DNA from: DATFGK01 sp046712825 | GTDB taxonomy: Bacteria; Actinomycetota; AC-67 | Direction: 5' to 3' | Length of the DNA stretch: 16,376 nt | Assembly: GCA_046712825.1 (NCBI GenBank) | Contig: JBKKCR010000230.1 | Coordinates: 1-16,376 of the forward strand | Shown: in pieces, positions 8,148 through 14,722 of the stretch | Numbering within the stretch: the first letter of the stretch is position 1 | Layout of the letters: every line of letters begins with the position of its first letter | The notes under the pieces: model-generated | Told to the model about the DNA's origin: nothing | Database searches by the model: none | What the model saw: the letters and a program-made list of their open reading frames with translations, nothing else | Made by a program: the position numbers and the translations under genes

Positions 8148-9109
8148 GCTCGGATCGCCACCCCGCACGCGAACGCCAGCAAGACCGAGCACGCCGTGCG
8201 CACTGTCGCGTCCCCCAGATCGGCGGTCGGATCGAGCTCGGTGATGTCCAGTCCGGTGACGAGCGGCGAGTGGCCGAGCCGGAACGCGCCGCGGCTCAGG
8301 TCGGCCGGCAGCAAGCCTCCCGGCATCGCGGCCGGGGCACCCGGGGCGAGTGCTCGCTCCAAGCAGTCCAGATCGACGTCGACCCAGATGCGCCGGGCGC
8401 CGGCCGCCTCCAGCTTGACGAGCGCGTCGTCGACGATCGCATCGATCCCCAACGTGCGGACCGCGCCGGGAGAAACGACGTGGATCCCGGCGTCGGCGGT
8501 GTAGCGAGCGTAGGCCGCGGCGTTGGAGAAGCCGTGTATCCCGATCTGCACGACGCGGTTCCCCGGAATGCCACCCTCGATGAGCTGCCGAACCGGCGAG
8601 CCGTTGGTGGCGCCGTTCTCGTCCGTGTCGCGGACGTCGTGGTGTGCATCGAAGGTGATCAGCGCGTCGGCCCCGGCTCCCCGGGCACCCCCGACGGTGA
8701 TCGAGTTGTCGCCCCCCATGACCGCCACCGGCGCCTCGGTCTGGGCCCTGATCGCCCCGACCACGTCCTGGACGTACGTCTGGAATTCCTCAACGGCGAT
8801 CGCGATCGAGCGCGGCATGTCGCCCAGGTCGAAGACCCTCAGCCCGTCGAGGGAGACATCGAAATCGCTCGAATAGGTGGAGAAGCGTTCCAGCGACCTG
8901 CGGATCGCCTGCGGCGCGAGATCGCATTGCGCCCGGGAGATGGAGCCGCCCGCATATGGGGCCCCGAAGACGACGAAGCTCGCGTCGTCCTCGCGGCCGT
9001 CGGCGAGCCAGTCGGCTGCGCGATGGAAGTTCGGGTCGCGAAACGAAGGCGGCGTGGGCCGGTCGGCCGGGAGGACGCGGGGCACGGTGGACAGATCCAC
9101 GCTGCTCAT
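8144..9109 (-). CDS. hutG: Formimidoylglutamase (HutG), arginase/ureohydrolase superfamily
   Basis: Predicted last pathway step: hydrolyses N-formimino-L-glutamate to L-glutamate and formamide. 321 residues, ATG start. Ureohydrolase motifs: GSISRAQCDLAPQAIR at 55-70, the first Mn motif as GGDN at 132-135, DAHHD at 154-158, and VDVDLD at 243-248. The usual GGDH histidine is Asn135. From memory, an Asn at this position also occurs in Trypanosoma cruzi formiminoglutamase, so it may mark this specificity rather than loss of function. The operon context (first gene, overlapping hutH by 4 nt) supports formimidoylglutamase over agmatinase or guanidinobutyrase. With H, U and I this gives a complete four-gene pathway without a formiminotransferase. 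Confidence 0.88.
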   Translation of the reverse strand: MSSVDLSTVPRVLPADRPTPPSFRDPNFHRAADWLADGREDDASFVVFGAPYAGGSISRAQCDLAPQAIRRSLERFSTYSSDFDVSLDGLRVFDLGDMPRSIAIAVEEFQTYVQDVVGAIRAQTEAPVAVMGGDNSITVGGARGAGADALITFDAHHDVRDTDENGATNGSPVRQLIEGGIPGNRVVQIGIHGFSNAAAYARYTADAGIHVVSPGAVRTLGIDAIVDDALVKLEAAGARRIWVDVDLDCLERALAPGAPAAMPGGLLPADLSRGAFRLGHSPLVTGLDITELDPTADLGDATVRTACSVLLAFACGVAIRA

Positions 9110-9218
9110 CCTACCCGCGAGCTCGCGTTGGGCCGGCCGGCGGAAGGCGTTCGCACCGCCCCTCGGGGAGCCGTATCATTCATGCGTAGGAACACGACGC
9201 ACGGAGGCCGGGGGCACC
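9110..9218. promoter_or_regulatory. Divergent hut / nadA control region
   Basis: This 109-nt gap must hold the promoters of both the hut operon (minus) and nadA (plus). For nadA, TATCAT at 9174-9179 is a good -10, with only a poor -35 (TTCGCA at 9150-9155, 18-bp spacer). GGAGG at 9203-9207 precedes the GTG start by 11 nt. On the minus strand I see no convincing -35/-10 pair for hutG; GGTAGG directly precedes its ATG. No clear HutC or other operator palindrome is visible. Confidence 0.35.
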
Positions 9219-10358
9219 GTGACGCAGACCGTTCTCCCTCTTCCCATCCTCGACCGCCGCCCCGCACCCCAGCGGAGCGAGCGCGGCACGACCTGCACCG
9301 ACCTTCCACCGGCCTCGGATCCGCGGCTCGTCGAGCGCGCCGCCGCGGCCAGGCAAGCGTTGGACGACCAGGTCGTGATCCTCGGCCACCACTACCAGAA
9401 GGAAGAGGTCATACAGTTCGCGGACGCCCGCGGGGACTCCTACAAGCTGGCCCAGTTCGCCGCCGAGGCGGGAGCGCCGTACGTGATCTTCCTCGGCGTC
9501 CACTTCATGGCCGAATCGGCCGACATCCTCACCGCGGACTGGCAGCAGGTGATCCTGCCGGACCTCGCCGCGGGATGCTCGATGGCGGACATGGCCGAGA
9601 TCGGTCAGGTCGAAGAATGCTGGGCTGTGCTGCAAGACATCGCCCCCGGCGACGTCGTTCCGCTGACCTACATGAACTCCTCGGCCGACATCAAGGCGCT
9701 GACCGGTCGCGAGGGCGGCGCGATCTGCACGTCCTCGAACGCCGCCGCCGCGATGCGGTGGGGCTTCGACCGAGGCTCCAAGGTGCTGTTCCTCCCCGAC
9801 CAGCACCTGGGACGGAACACCGCGGTGTGGATGGGGATGTCGCTCGACGACTGCGTCGTGTGGGATCCGCATCGGGCGATGGGCGGTCTCACCGAGGATC
9901 AGATCCGGGCCGCGAAGGCGATCCTCTGGAAAGGCCATTGCTCCGTCCATCAGCGCTTCCAGCCCGAGCACGTACACAAGGTTCGCGAACGTATCCCCGG
10001 CGTTCGGGTGATCGTCCACCCCGAGTGCCGCCATGAGGTCGTGCAGCTCGCCGACGAGGTGGGCTCGACCGAGGGGATCCTCCGAGCGATCGCGGAGGCG
10101 CCGGCGGGTTCGGCTTGGGCGATCGGCACCGAGCTCAACATGGTGCGACGGATCGCCAAGGACAACCCCGACAAGACCATCGTCTTTCTCGAGGAGACGG
10201 TGTGCTTCTGCGCGACGATGAACCGCATCGACCTGCCGCACCTGGTCTGGGCGATGGAGAACCTGCTCGAGGGCCGGGTCGTGAACCGCGTCACCGTCGA
10301 CCCGGAGATCGCCCGATGGGCGCGAGTCGCATTGGAGCGGATGCTCGAGATCCATTAG
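9219..10358 (+). CDS. nadA: Quinolinate synthase (NadA)
   Basis: De novo NAD synthesis: condenses iminoaspartate with dihydroxyacetone phosphate to quinolinate using a [4Fe-4S] cluster. 379 residues from the GTG at 9219, preceded by GGAGG. Earlier in-frame codons run into the antisense of hutG. The three pseudo-symmetric domains are visible: ILGHHYQKEEVIQFAD (54-69), ADWQQVILPDLAAGCSMADM with cluster Cys120, YMNSSADIKA and CTSSNA (151-175), FLPDQHLGRN (191-200), GHCSVHQRF with Cys241, HPECRHEVV (267-275), GTELNMVRR (303-311), and ETVCFCATMNRIDL with Cys329/Cys331, one of which is the third ligand. NadB and NadC are not in the window. It is divergent from hut with no obvious functional tie. 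Confidence 0.97.
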   Translation: MTQTVLPLPILDRRPAPQRSERGTTCTDLPPASDPRLVERAAAARQALDDQVVILGHHYQKEEVIQFADARGDSYKLAQFAAEAGAPYVIFLGVHFMAESADILTADWQQVILPDLAAGCSMADMAEIGQVEECWAVLQDIAPGDVVPLTYMNSSADIKALTGREGGAICTSSNAAAAMRWGFDRGSKVLFLPDQHLGRNTAVWMGMSLDDCVVWDPHRAMGGLTEDQIRAAKAILWKGHCSVHQRFQPEHVHKVRERIPGVRVIVHPECRHEVVQLADEVGSTEGILRAIAEAPAGSAWAIGTELNMVRRIAKDNPDKTIVFLEETVCFCATMNRIDLPHLVWAMENLLEGRVVNRVTVDPEIARWARVALERMLEIH

Positions 10359-10388
10359 CTCCAAGCGCGAACGATCGCCGTTCCTCCT

Positions 10389-11261
10389 CTAGAGCCAGGC
10401 TTGGAAGAACTCAACCATCGACGCGAAAGCCGGATCGCTCGTCGACCAGGCGTGAGCCGAGCCGGTGCCGACTGTAGTCACGGTCTCCACCTCGACGCCA
10501 TAGCCCAGCAGCCGATTCCTGAGGTTGGTCATCTGGGACGCAGGCACGAGAGCGTCATTGCTGTGATGCGCCAGGAAGGTCGGCGGATCGGAGGCATCAA
10601 CGTGATTGATCGGCGAGACATCCTTGAGCCGGAGCGTGCATCCGTTTCCCGTGCAACCGCCGGGTGAGGCGAAGCAACCCGAGAGATGACAGTTGCCTCC
10701 AAACTTCTGCGCCTTCGCGCTCGCATATTCCTCAACTATCAAGGGATTACACGCCGAGTTAGGGCAGTCTTGGGTGGTCATTAGATTTGGCAGCCCGGTC
10801 GGGGACGAAAACCCTGCAACGGCCTTGGTGTCGACCGTCGAGCGGTAGGCCTGGAGAAGCGCGAGATGCGCGCCGGCAGAGAACCCGGCCAGTCCGACGT
10901 GGTTCGGATCCACGCCGTTCGTCGCAGCATTGTTCTTGACCCACGCGACGGCGGTCTGCACATCGATGGGTTCGTCGAGCCAGAGCTGCGATGAGGACGT
11001 ACGATATTCGATGTTGAACGCGACCCATCCGGTAAGTGCGGCGAAGCTCGATGCGAAAGACGCGAAGCTGGCCTTCGAGCCACCGTCCCAGCCCCCGCCG
11101 TGGATGAAGATCACGGCCGGGACGTTCGAGCCGCCGGTTGTAACGTCAAGAACTTGGCCCGGCTGGGAGCCGTAGGGGACATTCTTGATCACGGCCGCGG
11201 ACGCGGGAACGGGGATCGCGAAGAATGAGAGTACAAGTATGAGAACAGCGAGTCGTCGCAT
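10389..11261 (-). CDS. Secreted alpha/beta-hydrolase (esterase-like) with Cys-rich insertion
   Basis: 290 residues from the ATG at 11261. An in-frame ATG 20 codons upstream is possible, but this start places the signal peptide at the N-terminus (MRR, hydrophobic core at 4-17, cleavage likely after PASA near residue 22). Catalytic features: oxyanion loop HGGGW at 54-58, nucleophile elbow GFSAGAH with Ser128, Asp236 in HHSNDALVP, and His270 in SAHAW. This is the BD-FAE / hormone-sensitive-lipase-like carboxylesterase fold. Residues 166-208 contain six cysteines in three C-x4-C pairs (166/171, 191/196, 203/208), which suits an exported, disulfide-stabilised lid. The DNA is noticeably AT-richer than its neighbours, suggesting recent acquisition. 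Substrate unknown. It converges on nadA with a 30-nt gap. Confidence 0.85.
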   Translation of the reverse strand: MRRLAVLILVLSFFAIPVPASAAVIKNVPYGSQPGQVLDVTTGGSNVPAVIFIHGGGWDGGSKASFASFASSFAALTGWVAFNIEYRTSSSQLWLDEPIDVQTAVAWVKNNAATNGVDPNHVGLAGFSAGAHLALLQAYRSTVDTKAVAGFSSPTGLPNLMTTQDCPNSACNPLIVEEYASAKAQKFGGNCHLSGCFASPGGCTGNGCTLRLKDVSPINHVDASDPPTFLAHHSNDALVPASQMTNLRNRLLGYGVEVETVTTVGTGSAHAWSTSDPAFASMVEFFQAWL

Positions 11262-11599
11262 GCGGATGCAAGCCCTCTGGGTGTGATCGATCGCGACTTG
11301 AATTGGTGGTGCGCCATCCATAGAACGGCGCGTAAACCAAACAGTGCCGGTTGGCGTCGGATCTGCTGTCGATCACGCTCGACGAGGAAGCGGCTCCGTC
11401 ACCGTTGATCGAAGAATCGGCTCCGTTCGCAGTCGCTTGAGTTCAAAGCCGGACAAGCTTCGATCCGCGGCAAAACGTCGACGGACATAGGCATCCATGG
11501 TTGCGAACGCGTCACCCGCTCGAGATCTCGGGCCGTTGGTCCCAGTGAAAGCGTTCGTCGTTTCCGCGGGCGCCCACTGCTGTTACGCTCGCATCACCG
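11262..11599. other. Intergenic region with an imperfect direct repeat
   Basis: There is no convincing gene in these 338 nt between divergent units. The frames that cross it lack homology or start signals. A 13-mer occurs twice with one difference (GAAGCGGCTCCGT at 11387-11399 and GAATCGGCTCCGT at 11414-11426), 27 nt apart, which could be paired binding sites. TACGCT at 11584-11589, with TTTCCG at 11561-11566 (17-bp spacer), could be a weak promoter placing the start of RNA close to the GTG at 11600. On the minus strand, GAGGG just before the ATG at 11261 can serve as ribosome-binding site for the esterase. Confidence 0.4.
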
Positions 11600-12097
11600 G
11601 TGCGTATCGCCGTCGTTCCCGAAGCCGCCTCTGCCGGCGAAGAGCGCGTTCCTGCTCGGATCCGCGCGTTCGTCTGGCTGTTCCTCGCCGCCTTCGCGTT
11701 GTGCGGGTTCGCAAAGATCGAAGCGTGGCCGCTCACGGGCTGGCGTCTCTTCAGCGAGCTGCGCCACGAGCGCACCATCTCGTGGCGAGCCATGGGGGTG
11801 AGCGGGTCCGGAGCGGAGGCGAGGTTCTCCTTCGGAGACCTGCCGGCCGGCTATCACTGGGGAGCGAACCTCCTCAGCGCCTTCGCGTCGATGCCGGCAT
11901 CCGAGCAGACCGCCGTATGCGACGCATGGACCCACGCCGCTCGCGGCCGGGGTCTCGACGTTGCTGCCATCCGCGTCTACCGGCTGGAGCGCGTCGTCTC
12001 CGATCGCGTCGGAAGCCGCGGAGCACCCGAGGAAGCAGCGACCCTCATGTTCACGTGTGGGGACGGAAGCATCCGGGCGGAGGCTTCCGGTGGGTAG
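11600..12097 (+). CDS. Single-pass membrane protein, HTTM-protein partner
   Basis: 165 residues from a GTG without a clear ribosome-binding site; a leaderless transcript is possible. One transmembrane helix at about 23-39 (AFVWLFLAAFALCGFAKI) is followed by WPLTGWRLFSELR and a mixed alpha/beta domain of about 110 residues. The W-P-x-T-x-W/F-x-x-F-S pattern after the helix is, as I recall, common in small proteins encoded next to HTTM-domain genes; a search should confirm that. The soluble part contains two cysteines (C107, C153). The gene overlaps the HTTM gene by 8 nt, so the two products are probably made together and may form a complex. Biochemical role unknown. Confidence 0.7.
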   Translation: MRIAVVPEAASAGEERVPARIRAFVWLFLAAFALCGFAKIEAWPLTGWRLFSELRHERTISWRAMGVSGSGAEARFSFGDLPAGYHWGANLLSAFASMPASEQTAVCDAWTHAARGRGLDVAAIRVYRLERVVSDRVGSRGAPEEAATLMFTCGDGSIRAEASGG

Positions 12098-13031
12098 CCG
12101 CGTCGAGCGCTGGATATTCGCCGCCGGGGCACCGGAACGGCTCGCGGCGCTCAGGATCGGACTGTGCGCCGTTCTCACGTGGCGGCTCACGCGTGGGGTT
12201 TTCGTGGACCTGGCCGGCCAGCCGGCCGAGCTGTTCCGGCCGCGCTCGTTCATGAACCTGCTCTCTTCGCAGCCGGACCGCGGGATCGTGATCGTGATTC
12301 AGATCGCCGGCATCGCCGCCGGAGCGCTCGCGACGGTCGGGCTCTTCGCTCGGGCAACGCTTCCCGTGGCCTGGGTCGCCGGCATGCTGCTCAACGGGAT
12401 GGTCACGAGCAACGGGAAGATCATGCACAACGACGTGATGCTCTTGCTCTGCCTCGTGCCGCTGCTGATCGCGCCGATCGGCGACGCATGGTCGCTCGAC
12501 GCGCGGCGCAAAGGCCGGACGGCCTCGGCTTCGGTGCGGTACGGCTGGCCGGTCCGGACCGCCATGCTCGTTGTGGTCGGGGCCTATTTCTTCACGGGTT
12601 TCGCGAAGCTCGTGACCTCGGGCCCGGCGTGGGCCACGAGCAGCAACATGCGCTGGGTCCTGTATCTGTCCAGCGACTCGCAGGCATCGCCCAATCCGTT
12701 CGCGCTGTTCGTCGCCGATCGCGCCTGGCTGGCGCATATCGTCGCGGCGGGGACGTTGCTCATCGAGCTGTCGTTCCCGCTCGTGCTGTGGAAGACGAAA
12801 CTCAGAGTTCCCTACGCGCTCGGCGCGGCAGGGCTCCACGGCGGGATCTGGCTTGCGATGCGGCTCGACTACTTCGCGATGGCTGCGACGGCCGTGATCG
12901 TTCTGATCGATTGGCCGGCGGTTCTGTCCCGTGGGAGAAATGCAAGAGGGGGCAGGCCAGGGCCCCGCCCCCTCAGCAATTTCGAACCGTTCTCGAGGGC
13001 TGGCTCGGAATCACCCGCTGGGGACGGGTGA
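12090..13031 (+). CDS. HTTM-domain membrane protein (vitamin K-dependent gamma-carboxylase-like)
   Basis: 313 residues from the GTG at 12090, with GGAGG at 12079-12083, six nt upstream; the frame is open further upstream but without a better start. Several hydrophobic helices lie near 17-35, 64-86, 90-104, 114-131, 156-173, 213-234 and 242-277. Signatures of the horizontally transferred transmembrane domain shared with vitamin K-dependent gamma-carboxylase: GKIMHNDVMLLLCLVPLLIA (109-128), GAYFFTGFAKLVTSGPAW (164-181), and the last helix ending VIVLIDW. The carboxylase C-terminal lumenal domain is absent, as in most bacterial HTTM proteins, and their reaction is not established. The final ~33 residues are Gly/Pro/Arg-rich, come from terminator-like DNA, and may be read-through. 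Confidence 0.8.
   Translation: MGSRVERWIFAAGAPERLAALRIGLCAVLTWRLTRGVFVDLAGQPAELFRPRSFMNLLSSQPDRGIVIVIQIAGIAAGALATVGLFARATLPVAWVAGMLLNGMVTSNGKIMHNDVMLLLCLVPLLIAPIGDAWSLDARRKGRTASASVRYGWPVRTAMLVVVGAYFFTGFAKLVTSGPAWATSSNMRWVLYLSSDSQASPNPFALFVADRAWLAHIVAAGTLLIELSFPLVLWKTKLRVPYALGAAGLHGGIWLAMRLDYFAMAATAVIVLIDWPAVLSRGRNARGGRPGPRPLSNFEPFSRAGSESPAGDG
12946..12974. terminator. GC hairpin inside the 3' end of the HTTM gene
   Basis: GAGGGGGC at 12946-12953 and GCCCCCTC at 12967-12974 form a perfect 8-bp stem with a 13-nt loop, followed on the plus strand by AGCAATTT. It looks like a weak intrinsic terminator, but it lies 57 nt before the TGA of the reading frame. The frame may therefore have lost an earlier stop codon and now runs through its own terminator. 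Confidence 0.35.
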
Positions 13032-13040
13032 AACCCTCAC

Positions 13041-13178
13041 CGGTTCGGTCTCTCGAAGCCGCGAGCGCATCCCCTTGGTTCCAGGGCGACCCGGGGAAGC
13101 ACCAGCCGCTCGGTAGGTAATACGGGGGGTCTCTCGGCTTCTTACGGTACCCGGCCGGATACTCTTCGCAGCGAATCG
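13041..13178 (+). ncRNA. Candidate structured RNA, c-di-AMP (ydaO/yuaA) riboswitch-like
   Basis: No gene covers this stretch between convergent units. CGGTTCG at 13041-13047 pairs with CGAATCG at 13172-13178 through seven pairs, including one G-U that exists only on the plus strand, closing a 138-nt domain. Inside it, in the order I remember for the ydaO/yuaA family, are CGCATCC (13066-13072), CGGGGAAGCACC (13092-13103), CGGTAGGTAATAC (13111-13123), GGTACCC (13146-13152) and CCGGATACTCTTCGCAGCG (13155-13173). Each differs at some usually conserved positions, so it may be divergent or decayed. No plus-strand target gene follows. A covariance-model search is needed to accept or reject it. Confidence 0.3.
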
Positions 13179-13185
13179 ACGACGC

Positions 13186-13440
13186 TTAAGGCGTCGGAGG
13201 AGGCCCCGACGATCGGTGGCGTATCACAACGCCCGCGGGCAGCTCGGTCTCCTGCTCCGGCGCCACCTCACACAGGTTGAGAGGGCATGGGATGCAGCGT
13301 TGGACTTCGATCACGTCGACGCCCAACACCCCGACGGACAATCCGTCGCACCACCTGGATACCTTCGCCTGGGCAGTGAAACCGGCGACAACCGACACGA
13401 CCACGAGGCAAAGTATTAGGGTCGCGAAGGTCCTACGCAT
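13186..13440 (-). CDS. Small secreted or membrane-anchored Cys-containing protein
   Basis: 84 residues, ATG at 13440 overlapping the sigma-factor stop by 8 nt on the same strand, so probably translated by coupling. The N-terminus MRRTFATLILCLVVVSVVAGF has a basic start and a 17-residue hydrophobic core, then TAQAKV, a plausible signal-peptidase site. The mature part has four cysteines (WCDG; RCIPCPLNLCEV), including a CxxC followed by CxxxxC spacing, and a Pro-rich end. No family recognised. A 67-codon frame on the opposite strand (13216-13419) has no such signature. The stop codon lies in the loop of a 6-bp hairpin (13180-13185 / 13191-13196). Confidence 0.55.
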   Translation of the reverse strand: MRRTFATLILCLVVVSVVAGFTAQAKVSRWCDGLSVGVLGVDVIEVQRCIPCPLNLCEVAPEQETELPAGVVIRHRSSGPPPTP

Positions 13441-14599
13441 CGTTCACCACCGCGCACAAGCGCGCCGCGCCTCGACAGAGTGCGTTGCCCACGAGGCCCC
13501 CAAGATGGTTCTCAGGTTGATCGCCCTCGTCGTACTTCGAAAGCTGGTGGTTGACATCGATCAGCGGCCTATCGGGGTTGCCACTCGGCACGGTCACGTC
13601 GTTGTAGACCCCGCCCGGGCCAACGCTGTTCTGCATAAACGGTCCGTTCACCTGGGATCCGCCACCGGATCCCTCGGCCCCGATCGAACCGACGTCGGTG
13701 TCACTCCCCAGCGCCTCAGGACTCGCGGTCACGCTGGACGTGCGATCGACGGAGGTCCCTGAAACGAGGGCGCCTGGGGCGTCCCTCCCCTCCGCGCTGG
13801 AGCCTGCCCCCGCTCCCGCTATGCCAATCACGGCGATGATGACCGCGGCAGCGGCGGCGACGCCCGTTTGCGCGGCCTGCTGCAATACGTCGGCCCCGCC
13901 GCCGACGCCGTTCCTGCGGGTCATCTTGTCCCACCGGACGCGGATGCCGAGCGCGACGCCGAACATGCCTTCGCCGACCGTCTGAAGCCGTTCCTTGAGG
14001 CTCCGGCGCGCGCGGTGCAGCAGCGCATCGGCCGCGTTGCGTCCGATCCCCATGCGCCGGCCGACCTCTTCGGGCGTCAGGCCGTTCAGCGAATGGGTGA
14101 TCGCTGTTTGGTGTCGCACCGGGAGTCCTTGGATCGCGCTGCGCACGGCGTGTGTCCGCTGGCGCCGCGCGACCTCCTCGGTGGGATCCTGATCGGGGTC
14201 CTGGAGCTCGCCGGCGTCGTCCAGCGGCACGATGTGCGGTGTCGTCCGCCGGTAGCGGTCGATCAGGAGGTTACGTGCGATGCGGTTGAGGAGCGGGTCG
14301 AGTCCGGTCCCGTTCACGCCCCAGCGGCGGATGTGGACGAACGCTCGCACGGCGGCGTCCTGAGCGAGATCTGCAGCCTCTTCCGGCGTGCATCCCCGCG
14401 CACGGAACATGCGCCGTAGCCGATCGAACGTCTGCGCGTACGCCTGCTGTAGCTCGTCCGGCAGATCAGGTTCGAGGTATCGAGCCTCGACGGACAGGGC
14501 CGCCTCACCCCCACACGACCTACGTTGGCCGGTCGCAAATCCCCCAAAGCGCGCATCCAGGTCACCCCGACACGCGCAGCGGTCGAACTGTACAGCCAT
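13433..14599 (-). CDS. ECF-type sigma factor with C-terminal transmembrane and outer domain
   Basis: 388 residues from the ATG at 14599. Residues 1-40 look unlike a sigma factor, so the true start could be further in (for example the CTG at codon 35, which follows GGTGAGG). Region 2 is at about 54-119 (AADLAQDAAVRAFVHIRRW; LLNRIARNLLIDRYRR). Region 4 is at about 150-206 (AIQGLPVRHQTAITHS; LTPEEVGRRMGIGRNAADALLHRARRSLKERL), an intact helix-turn-helix. After a basic linker (RRN, 228-230) comes one membrane helix at about 245-266 (GVAAAAAVIIAVIGIAGAGAG), then a ~120-residue Ser/Gly/Asp-rich outer segment with two late cysteines (C375, C382). No separate anti-sigma gene is adjacent, so the tail may hold the factor at the membrane. 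Confidence 0.8.
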   Translation of the reverse strand: MAVQFDRCACRGDLDARFGGFATGQRRSCGGEAALSVEARYLEPDLPDELQQAYAQTFDRLRRMFRARGCTPEEAADLAQDAAVRAFVHIRRWGVNGTGLDPLLNRIARNLLIDRYRRTTPHIVPLDDAGELQDPDQDPTEEVARRQRTHAVRSAIQGLPVRHQTAITHSLNGLTPEEVGRRMGIGRNAADALLHRARRSLKERLQTVGEGMFGVALGIRVRWDKMTRRNGVGGGADVLQQAAQTGVAAAAAVIIAVIGIAGAGAGSSAEGRDAPGALVSGTSVDRTSSVTASPEALGSDTDVGSIGAEGSGGGSQVNGPFMQNSVGPGGVYNDVTVPSGNPDRPLIDVNHQLSKYDEGDQPENHLGGLVGNALCRGAARLCAVVNDA

Positions 14600-14722
14600 T
14601 CGCCCGAATCCGTAAAGATGTCCTCAGCATCCAAATCGAGACGGAACGGTACCCAACGCCTGATAGGTCGGGACCTGGGGCGCGTGGGGAGGGTTTAGGC
14701 GATTCGCGCGAGGAAGGCTCGG

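Noticed and set aside
8006..10036. A 676-codon plus-strand frame across hutH, hutG and nadA
   Set aside because: It is out of frame with nadA, antisense to hutG, and low complexity; nothing in it resembles a protein family.
12975..13010. Possible tRNA T-arm (TTCGAA on either strand)
   Set aside because: The flanking bases do not form a five-pair T-stem, and no acceptor or anticodon arm can be drawn around it.
13216..13419. A 67-codon plus-strand frame after the GGAGGAGG at 13196-13203
   Set aside because: The spacing to the GTG is long (12 nt), the product has no recognisable features, and the opposite strand has a clear signal peptide in frame with a coupled start. The GGAGGAGG is explained by Pro codons on the minus strand.
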